Below, piece after piece: positions 1-5,304 of a stretch of 5,580 nucleotides of DNA. Below the pieces are notes generated by a model. That model had not been told where the DNA came from. It did no database searches and saw only the letters and a list, made by a program, of their open reading frames with translations. Position 1 is the first letter of the stretch. Every line of letters begins with the position of its first letter. A program made the position numbers and the translations under genes. Source of the DNA: Clostridia bacterium (lineage in GTDB: Bacteria; Bacillota_A; Clostridia; Christensenellales; Borkfalkiaceae); assembly GCA_017507595.1 (NCBI GenBank), contig JAFWAM010000052.1:1-5580 (forward strand), written 5' to 3'.

Positions 1-2
1 AT

Positions 3-1367
3 TTTCACACTTACGGCTATCGCTGGGCGGAGGATTCTATCACCTGGTTTGTCGACGGCGAGCCCGTTTACAAGGTAACCACGGATAATGCCAAAGAAAC
101 GGCCAAAAACCTCAGGATAGTTGATAAGCTGCCCTCCACCCCGGGGAGGATCCTTGCCAATTACTGGTGCGGAAACAAAAAGGCCGTGGGCTGGATGGGG
201 AAATATTCCGGCGCGGTCAAGGATAACGGTGCGGAGTATCAATGGTTTTCTTCAACGGCGGTGGCAAGGCCACTTAACCCCGTTGAGGACGGCGACCAAA
301 AGCCCGACGAGGTTGAGGGCATCGACTGGGCAAAAATAAGCCCCGTTGCGCCAACCTTTGGGTCCACGTCAGATTATTACGTACAGACAAACGGCAACGA
401 GGCCAACGTGACCTATAACGGGGTCGGCGGAAGCACTTACGTCAACGTGGAAATGGATATTTCGGCCTGCGGACAGGGAAAAAATTACCTCTATATGGAA
501 GCAACCAACAACGGCGCGGCTGACGTCAGCCTCCGCGTTAACCTTGTGGATATGGAGCTTGTAAGCCAAGGCGCACAAAATATGTCCACTAACCTTTCGG
601 CCACCATGGACGGAAGCCCTGTCTTTACCGACGCCGTGTGGGGCGGGTCCTTCTTTGAGATCGGCGGCGGCAAAACTGCCGTTTTGGTGGTGGAATATTC
701 CGGTCAGGTGGAAAGGCTCCAGCTGATGATAGACTCCTCAAGAAATAACGCAAATACCTATGCGGGTGACGTTACCGACAAAAATATTAAGTTTGCGGCC
801 TTCGGTAACGGTGGCCAATCCCCCGACGACGGGCCGATTGACGGGCCGGTTGACGGGCCGGTTGACGGGCTTGAGGCAATAGGTCTTGCCTTCAGCTGTG
901 AGGCGGGCACCGGCTATACGCTTGATAACAATAACGGGGCCGCAAAGGTGGTCAACGTGCGCTACAGCGGACTTGGCAATACCTGGAAGCCTATTACGGC
1001 AAACGCGGCAAGTCTTGCCGCCGGCAATAATACCTTTACCGTCACCGTGAAAAATAACGGCACGGCAGATGCAAGGGTCAGATTTGATATTCAGGGCACC
1101 ACCTGGGTGGCAACGGGGGATGGCTCCGGCACGGACGCATGCAATCAAAGCGCCAGCGGCGGCGACGTGTGGACTGACCTTACCTGGGGCGGATCTACCC
1201 TGACAGTCCCCGCAGGCGGACAGGTAGTCGTGACCATAACCTTCGACGGCGAGGGCGTCCACGGGGCGGTTAAAAACCTGCTTGTTTTCGTGGACTCGGC
1301 AAGGGGTGACGGCGGTACTTATAACGCCGATATAACCCTTTCTGATATGAGCTTTTACAAGGCGTAA
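3..1367 (+). CDS. GH16 beta-glucanase (lichenase-like), C-terminal part with two CBM-like modules; 5' end outside window
   Basis: The frame is open from the left edge to TAA, giving 454 residues. The GTG at 186 is internal and not a start. Window residues 1-87 match the C-terminal half of GH16 lichenases: FHTYGYRW, WFVDG, LPSTPGRI, GWMGKYSG and AEYQWF line up with the Bacillus enzyme (FHTYAFDW, WYVDG, IPSTPGKI, DWLGSYNG, AEYDW). The catalytic ExDxxE motif and any signal peptide would lie upstream. Enzymes of this type hydrolyse beta-1,3-1,4-glucan or related beta-glucans outside the cell. After a linker come two homologous modules, about 117-267 and 291-454. They share an NNG-xAD strand, a TDxxWGG motif, a VDSxR or IDSSR motif, and a TYxxD..xSF/KF ending. 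They look like beta-sandwich carbohydrate-binding modules, but I cannot assign a CBM family. A linker rich in DGPV separates them. No dockerin, sortase signal or membrane anchor follows, so the product is probably released. The codons look GC-richer than in the minus-strand genes. The GH16 call is strong; exact substrate is uncertain. Confidence 0.9.
   Translation, partial: FHTYGYRWAEDSITWFVDGEPVYKVTTDNAKETAKNLRIVDKLPSTPGRILANYWCGNKKAVGWMGKYSGAVKDNGAEYQWFSSTAVARPLNPVEDGDQKPDEVEGIDWAKISPVAPTFGSTSDYYVQTNGNEANVTYNGVGGSTYVNVEMDISACGQGKNYLYMEATNNGAADVSLRVNLVDMELVSQGAQNMSTNLSATMDGSPVFTDAVWGGSFFEIGGGKTAVLVVEYSGQVERLQLMIDSSRNNANTYAGDVTDKNIKFAAFGNGGQSPDDGPIDGPVDGPVDGLEAIGLAFSCEAGTGYTLDNNNGAAKVVNVRYSGLGNTWKPITANAASLAAGNNTFTVTVKNNGTADARVRFDIQGTTWVATGDGSGTDACNQSASGGDVWTDLTWGGSTLTVPAGGQVVVTITFDGEGVHGAVKNLLVFVDSARGDGGTYNADITLSDMSFYKA
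828..875 (+). repeat. 12-bp in-frame minisatellite encoding the DGPV linker
   Basis: Four successive 12-bp units: gacgggccgatt, gacgggccggtt twice, then a diverged gacgggcttgag. They encode DGPI-DGPV-DGPV-DGLE between the two CBM-like modules. Because the unit is a multiple of three, copy number can change without a frameshift, altering only linker length. Acidic, Pro/Gly-rich linkers are common between modules of secreted glycoside hydrolases. Confidence 0.85.
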
Positions 1368-1383
1368 ATAAAAACGCGCTTTT

Positions 1384-1422
1384 AAAAAAGGGGCAAGCTT
1401 TTGATCTTGCCCCTTTTTTTTT
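1384..1422 (+). terminator. Rho-independent terminator of the GH16 gene, probably bidirectional
   Basis: The stem ggggcaag (1390-1397) pairs with cttgcccc (1406-1413) around an 8-nt loop. It is flanked by six A (1384-1389) and nine T (1414-1422), so A:T pairs can extend the stem. It begins 16 nt after the GH16 stop. The A-run on the left becomes a U-run on the other strand, so it could also stop read-through from the convergent WYL gene. Confidence 0.9.
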
Positions 1423-1461
1423 GCGCTTTTTTACCGCCCGTGCCCACGCTGAAAACACAAT

Positions 1462-1496
1462 AAAAGTGGCGGTATAAGTCGATTACCGCCACTTTT
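1462..1496 (-). terminator. Hairpin terminator of the WYL regulator gene
   Basis: A perfect 13-bp inverted repeat (1462-1474 with 1484-1496, arm aaaagtggcggta) encloses a 9-nt loop. It starts 7 nt past the WYL stop codon. On the minus strand the stem ends in TTTT, followed by ATTGTGTTTT, a moderately U-rich tail. On the plus strand it is followed by a T-rich stretch and may back up the GH16 terminator. The segment between this hairpin and the first terminator (1423-1461) holds nothing I recognise. Confidence 0.8.
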
Positions 1497-1503
1497 TGGT
1501 TTT

Positions 1504-2502
1504 TTAGCTGTATTTCTTTATACCGTCCTGCAATGCCTTTTTTATACTTGCACGCAGGGTGTCGGGGGTTAAAACCTCTACCGCGCTAAGGTACTGAAGG
1601 GCCCAATATTCTGTGGCCAGAGGACTTGCGTAAAGGGTAACCTTATACTTGTCCGAAAAGCTTTCAATGCGGACGTCTTTACCAAACCAATCGATAACGT
1701 CATCCAAGGCCCAAGGTTCCACGAGGATAACTATATGCTCCAATCGATCGGTAAACATATACGGTAGCCCAGAAGATATTTTTTTATAGTCTATGCCGCC
1801 TGAATACCCCGGAACGGTACGTATGTCGGTAAGCGTTTTGTCTTCAAGGATCCTCAGATCGGTAATCCTGTCGACGCGATAAAAATGCATATCCTTAAAC
1901 CCCTCGTGAAGGGCCATAAGATAGTATTTTTGATTGTGCAAAATTAGCTGATATGGGCTGACGCGAGGATTGCTGGTTTTGCAAAGCTTTTTATCTGCGC
2001 CATATTTGTTATAAACAAACTTAAGTTGCAGTCCCCTTTCGATAGCTTCATCAATAAGATCTATATTCAAAAACACCGAAGGATTGTCCGTTTTGTTCCA
2101 ATCGTTGACGGAGTAGACGTTTTTTACCCTTGGCTTGAAATATTCGGTGGCCTGCGCGCACAACTTTTCTATAAGATCCTTTGAGTGATTGGGAGATACG
2201 TGACGGCTTGATAAAACACCGTCAATAAGAAGCCTCAGCTCGCTATCTTCAAACTCTCTTTCCTCAATATATACGCCCCTTCGCCTGTCGGTAACGATGG
2301 AAATTGGAGAGTCTATCCCGTCAAAAGCCTCAAGCAACAGGCTTATCTGGCGACTTACAGTGCGCCTGTCAACGTCAATATGATAAAGTTTTTTAAGGCG
2401 TTCAACAATTTTATCCTGAGTAAGCGGATGACTTTGATCACTGTATCTTTTTAAAATATCAAGCACCCTGAGTAGTGCTAATTTTTTACTTTCCTGTTTC
2501 AT
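1504..2502 (-). CDS. WYL-domain transcriptional regulator (HTH-WYL-WCX)
   Basis: A 332-aa protein of normal length for the DeoR-like WYL family. Residues 7-60 form a winged-helix HTH, with a likely recognition helix at about 45-60 (DRRTVSRQISLLLEAF). The TDRRRGVYI segment at 71-79 fits the wing. The WYL domain spans about 155-222: SPYQLI at 182-187, the WYL triad as YYL (193-195), then HFYRVDRI (206-213) with the usual conserved Arg residues R209 and R212. A WCX-type C-terminal domain (about 255-330) is typical of the oligomeric members. Family members bind DNA and are thought to sense nucleotide, nucleic-acid or other small ligands through WYL; several control phage-defence or DNA-damage genes, but nothing here proves that. 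The ATG start is supported by GGAG five nt upstream and by a consensus promoter just before it. The gene is convergent with the GH16 gene and lies downstream of the AAA+ gene beyond a repeat array. Its target is unknown; autoregulation is plausible. Confidence 0.93.
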   Translation of the reverse strand: MKQESKKLALLRVLDILKRYSDQSHPLTQDKIVERLKKLYHIDVDRRTVSRQISLLLEAFDGIDSPISIVTDRRRGVYIEEREFEDSELRLLIDGVLSSRHVSPNHSKDLIEKLCAQATEYFKPRVKNVYSVNDWNKTDNPSVFLNIDLIDEAIERGLQLKFVYNKYGADKKLCKTSNPRVSPYQLILHNQKYYLMALHEGFKDMHFYRVDRITDLRILEDKTLTDIRTVPGYSGGIDYKKISSGLPYMFTDRLEHIVILVEPWALDDVIDWFGKDVRIESFSDKYKVTLYASPLATEYWALQYLSAVEVLTPDTLRASIKKALQDGIKKYS

Positions 2503-2519
2503 ATGCGCTCCTTTTTTAT

Positions 2520-2548
2520 ATTATATCAACATAAATCGCCTTTGTCAA
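2520..2548 (-). promoter_or_regulatory. Consensus sigma-A type promoter of the WYL gene
   Basis: On the minus strand TTGACA (2548-2543) and TATAAT (2525-2520) are separated by exactly 17 nt, with both hexamers matching consensus at 12 of 12 positions. Transcription should start near 2513, within the A-run of AAAAAAGGAG, giving a leader of only about 10-12 nt with the ribosome site almost at the 5' end. I see no clear operator palindrome between the boxes. The -35 box lies about 15 bp from the repeat array. Confidence 0.85.
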
Positions 2549-2562
2549 TGCAAAAACGTAAA

Positions 2563-2739
2563 AGGAGTTTTGCCCCCGCGTTTCATTGAGCAAAACTCCT
2601 AAAAATAGACGGCGGATTTTTAGGAGTTTTCCCCCCGCGTTTCATTGAGCAAAACTCCTAAAAATAGACGGCTGATTTTTAGGAGTTTTGCCCCCCGCGT
2701 TTCATTGAGCAAACTCCTAAAAATAGACGGCGGATTTTT
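2563..2739. repeat. Three tandem copies of a 59-bp palindromic repeat
   Basis: Copies lie at 2563-2621, 2622-2680 and 2681-2739, all 59 bp and nearly identical. Each has a left arm aggagtttt, a C-run, gcgtttcattgag, a right arm aaaactcct, then aaaaatagacggcgg and a T-run. The arms can form a hairpin: 11 bp in copy 1 (2563-2573 with 2590-2600) and 15 bp in copy 2 (2616-2630 with 2651-2665). In copy 3 the right arm has lost one A, leaving a bulge. Copy 2 lacks the G after TTTT, and copies 2 and 3 have six C instead of five. The array starts one base after the AAA+ stop codon and fills most of the AAA+ to WYL gap (2503-2740). It is not a classical terminator, because A rather than U follows the stem in both directions. 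It is not a CRISPR array, because there are no unique spacers. Confidence 0.93.
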
Positions 2740-2740
2740 A

Positions 2741-4747
2741 TCAGAAATAAAAACCCATTTGCTTTGAAGGTTTTTTTTCGCTGAATTTATAATTAAAATC
2801 TTCAGCTTTAAGGGTGCGGATTTCCTCGTCGGAAACAAATCTTAAATCACGGGAGGAAAGCCTGTTGGCAAGATTAAGCTTGGCCTTTTCCACAAGGTTT
2901 CTCGCAAAACGACCGTTGCCAAAGTTTTTGTCCTCCGCCGCCCTTTGAAATATACCTAAAAGCTTTTCCTCAGCAGATTTTTCCAGAGTAAGACTTGCGT
3001 CGTTAATGAATATTTTGGAAATACCTAAAAGCTCCTCTTTTGAATAGTCGTCAAAGGGCACGTGAAAGGCAATACGCGACCTCATGCCGGGGTTCCAGTC
3101 AAGCAATTTTTGCATTTCGTCGTGATAACCAGCTAAAATCACAACGGTGTCGTCACGACAGTTTTCCATTTCCTGCACGATGGTGTTGATCGCTTCCGAT
3201 CCGTAAAGCCCCTTGCGGTCTTCGACCAAAGAATACGCTTCGTCTATAAACAAAACGGAGCCTTTTGCCTTTTTGAAAATATCCTTGATTTTTGGGGCCG
3301 TAGAGCCCACGTACTGTCCAACAAGCTGGGCACGGCCAACCTCTATTAGCTCTCCGCGGCTTAAAATGTTGTTGCTTTTTAAAATTTCCGCAAAAAGTCT
3401 TGCCACCGTAGTCTTTGCCGTACCCGGATTGCCGGTAAAGCACATATGCATGGTCGGCCGCGTGAATTCTATGCCGCGGGCGTAATATTCCTTTTGTAGT
3501 CTGAAATAATTAATAGCGCCCTCTATCACCTTTTTTGCGTGGCGCAACCCAATCATTTTCTGAAGCCTTTCATAAGCCTCTTCATGGGGGCAGTCAAGGG
3601 GCTCACTTGTCGTATGGCTTGTAAAAAACTCGCCGTACTCGGGAAAGACCCGTCTGCCGAGATACCCGACGCGCCACTCGTTATACAGGCCACAGAGTTC
3701 CTCATAGGTATAACTTTTGTCCGAACATTTTACCTTTGACAAATCCTCGGAAGAGAGCTCAAAGCCGTCACGCGCGGCCAGCATAACAAGCTGATCTACG
3801 GCTTTTTCCTTTGCATAAAGGTTGTCCGTAAAAACAATGAGCGGCATGCCCCTCATACTGGTTTCTATTGCTGCACGCATTTTGTCAGAGGGGGTGGCCA
3901 TTGAGAATATAGTAAGGGTTCTTGCGCCATGCCTTTGTATGACTTTGACGACATCGTCGATAACAACGTGACCCTTGTTGTAACCGCCAAAAGTGAAATT
4001 TTCCTTATCTACCTTTAAAACTACGCTTCCGCCCTCGTTCAATACGTATATTTTTTCCAAAAAATCAACGGTACAAAACCGATCCCTAAGGTCGACAATT
4101 GTATATCGCTTTGAAATTAATCTTCCCTTAGAATAAAGGGCAAGCACAAGGTCAATGACCATTGTTTTCCGTTGGTCGGCGGCACTGGAAATCATCAAGT
4201 AATCTGTTGGATTGCCACGGAAGACTTGTTGGTTTTCTGCGGAAAAAATACGTGAAATCTCCTTTGCAAACCCGTCGCCAAGATGATATTCTTTCAAGTC
4301 GAGCAGTATTTTCTGAGGACTTTTTTGGGGTGCGGCAACCTTGTCTGCGTAATAGTAATCTGTATTATACATGATGGATTCAAAATCCAACTTTCTGTAT
4401 AACCGCTGCTCGCTTTCGATATATTCGCTATTCTGACTTGCTCGCACCATTAAAGAAAAAGCTTTTATTGATACCTCGTTAAGCTCAAAGTAGGTAAATA
4501 CAAAATCAATTTCTTCCAAAAACCGCCTAACGATATCCTCGGGACAAAGTCCGTTGCCCCGTACGCACACACCCATCTCCATGTTTGGCGAGGTCTGTGT
4601 GATAAAAACGCATCCGTTGCCGTCAAGTTCGTCAAGAAATTTGTTTGATAAACGGCTTATAGCCATCTTTTTTTCTGCCGTGAAGGATTGACTTAAGGCA
4701 TCCTTCCATTCTTTATCAACATTTACTGATACTTCGTAAAATCTCAT
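2741..4747 (-). CDS. AAA+ ATPase, CbbX/SpoVK-like, with a degenerate N-terminal AAA module
   Basis: A 668-aa protein, about twice the roughly 300 aa of CbbX or SpoVK. The C-terminal module (about 388-655) is a complete AAA+ ATPase of that family: Walker A GNPGTAKTT (439-447), pore-region VGQYVGST (476-483), Walker B VLFIDEA (498-504), sensor-1 region VVILAGY (535-541), Arg-finger region NPGMRSR (552-558) and sensor-2 GNGRFARN (610-617). Walker A has Ala444 in place of the usual second Gly before Lys445. Residues 181-335 seem to be a second AAA module without catalytic motifs: SAADQRKT (188-195) at the P-loop position, GGSVVLKVDK (239-248) at Walker B, and a tail (288-331) shaped like the Arg-finger and lid segment. 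Residues 1-135 are an unrecognised N-terminal domain. No signal peptide or membrane helix is seen, so it is cytosolic. Relatives use ATP to remodel protein complexes (CbbX acts on Rubisco; others serve sporulation or secretion). The client here is unknown. ATG is supported by AAAGGAG six nt upstream. It lies 54 bp after the 143-aa gene. Confidence 0.92.
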   Translation of the reverse strand: MRFYEVSVNVDKEWKDALSQSFTAEKKMAISRLSNKFLDELDGNGCVFITQTSPNMEMGVCVRGNGLCPEDIVRRFLEEIDFVFTYFELNEVSIKAFSLMVRASQNSEYIESEQRLYRKLDFESIMYNTDYYYADKVAAPQKSPQKILLDLKEYHLGDGFAKEISRIFSAENQQVFRGNPTDYLMISSAADQRKTMVIDLVLALYSKGRLISKRYTIVDLRDRFCTVDFLEKIYVLNEGGSVVLKVDKENFTFGGYNKGHVVIDDVVKVIQRHGARTLTIFSMATPSDKMRAAIETSMRGMPLIVFTDNLYAKEKAVDQLVMLAARDGFELSSEDLSKVKCSDKSYTYEELCGLYNEWRVGYLGRRVFPEYGEFFTSHTTSEPLDCPHEEAYERLQKMIGLRHAKKVIEGAINYFRLQKEYYARGIEFTRPTMHMCFTGNPGTAKTTVARLFAEILKSNNILSRGELIEVGRAQLVGQYVGSTAPKIKDIFKKAKGSVLFIDEAYSLVEDRKGLYGSEAINTIVQEMENCRDDTVVILAGYHDEMQKLLDWNPGMRSRIAFHVPFDDYSKEELLGISKIFINDASLTLEKSAEEKLLGIFQRAAEDKNFGNGRFARNLVEKAKLNLANRLSSRDLRFVSDEEIRTLKAEDFNYKFSEKKPSKQMGFYF

Positions 4748-4771
4748 AATCGTCTCCTTTATGGTCGCAAA

Positions 4772-4800
4772 ATAATAAGGCTTTTTTTGGCGGAAGGTAA
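4772..4800 (-). promoter_or_regulatory. Possible weak promoter directly before the AAA+ gene
   Basis: On the minus strand TTACCT (4800-4795; 3 of 6 matches to -35) lies 17 nt before TATTAT (4777-4772; 5 of 6 matches to -10). It would give a short leader carrying the AAAGGAG site (4760-4754). The match is weak and could be chance in A/T-rich DNA. If real, the ATPase could be made without the 143-aa protein. Confidence 0.25.
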
Positions 4801-4801
4801 A

Positions 4802-5233
4802 TTACCACAGCAAACGCATCTTAACACGCACTGAAGATATTCCCCTTTCCTTAAAAAGGCCAAAGGATTGGCAGATTTTTTCAATAACGTCCGCACGGCT
4901 TATGCGTTTACTGAGATAAATAACAGCCTTGCCGTTTTTTACCTTCACACGCCCACGGGGATAATGACCGTACGGCAGATTTTTTGTGATGGAGGGGTCA
5001 ACCCTTTCCCAAGTGGCCTTAGGGCCAAGACCCTCAGCTTCACAGCGACCGGTTGCGACGCGTTCAAGGGAATCCCCGTCACGGTAACACAAAATTTTAA
5101 CGCAAAAAAGCTCGTATCGGTCCCGCTCGTTTTTAATGAGCCAGAAAGCGCCCTTGCCGAGAGCGTCGCGGCCAGAGTGATCTTCAAAATCGGCAAAGGG
5201 GCTTGAAAAATCTTCGTTGGGAGTAAACAACAT
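4802..5233 (-). CDS. Uncharacterised 143-aa protein with a PRGRV motif, upstream of the AAA+ gene
   Basis: I do not recognise a named family. The protein looks soluble and probably mixed alpha/beta, with no signal peptide or membrane segment. A beta-rich section at 28-50 (GAFWLIKNERDRYELFCVKI and onward) is followed by LPYGHYPRGRVKVKNGKAVI (86-105), then an amphipathic helix (112-125) and a final strand (SSVRVKMRLL). The PRGRV-x-KNGKA-x-IYL pattern resembles small hypothetical proteins I recall from Clostridia, but that is unverified memory. The ATG at 5233 is the only early Met and sits right after the T-run of a terminator-like hairpin. The only Shine-Dalgarno-like sequence (AAAGGA) is about 15 nt upstream in the hairpin loop, so the start is weakly supported. 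An in-frame stop lies at 5263-5261. The natural residue composition favours this strand over the antisense frames. The 54-bp gap to the AAA+ gene suggests co-transcription and a possible functional partnership. Confidence 0.72.
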   Translation of the reverse strand: MLFTPNEDFSSPFADFEDHSGRDALGKGAFWLIKNERDRYELFCVKILCYRDGDSLERVATGRCEAEGLGPKATWERVDPSITKNLPYGHYPRGRVKVKNGKAVIYLSKRISRADVIEKICQSFGLFKERGISSVRVKMRLLW

Positions 5234-5273
5234 AAAAAAATAACACCGTCCTTTTTTAATCTACGGTGTTATT
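5234..5273 (-). terminator. Terminator-like hairpin between the 5305 gene and the 143-aa gene
   Basis: On the minus strand an 11-bp perfect stem AATAACACCGT / ACGGTGTTATT (5273-5263 with 5249-5239) has a 13-nt loop and is followed by five further T. The stem is weaker than that of the GH16 terminator (four G:C pairs in its upper half) but has the canonical form. It lies 31 nt after the stop of the upstream gene. The ATG of the 143-aa gene follows the T-run directly, and the loop holds AAAAAAGG, so the hairpin could also act as an attenuator or mask a ribosome site. Confidence 0.75.
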
Positions 5274-5304
5274 ATATAATATGTCACGTACTATTTTTGG
5301 TACA

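Noticed and set aside
186..188. GTG as a start codon for the plus-strand gene
   Set aside because: The frame continues upstream to the window edge with strong GH16 similarity, so the GTG encodes an internal valine.
738..1262. 174-aa minus-strand ORF antisense to the CBM region
   Set aside because: Its NRPVNRPV repeat is the antisense reading of the DGPV linker. The plus-strand frame has clear homologous modules, so this is a shadow.
2563..2739. Possible CRISPR array
   Set aside because: The 59-bp units are identical end to end, with no unique spacers, and no cas gene is nearby.
2563..2739. Repeat hairpins as ordinary intrinsic terminators of the AAA+ gene
   Set aside because: The stems are followed by A-runs rather than U-runs on either strand. 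They may still block or stabilise transcripts, but do not fit the standard model.
2620..2838. 72-aa minus-strand ORF containing two LLNETRG segments
   Set aside because: It overlaps the 3' end of the AAA+ gene out of frame, and its repeated peptide is only the translated DNA repeat. It has no ribosome site.
3153..3443. Out-of-frame ORFs on both strands within the AAA+ Walker region
   Set aside because: They lie inside the best-conserved part of the ATPase and show no motifs of their own.
4868..5206. 112-aa plus-strand ORF and an 83-aa minus-strand frame over the 143-aa gene
   Set aside because: Both overlap the 143-aa frame, lack ribosome sites and recognisable features, and have less protein-like composition than the 143-aa frame.
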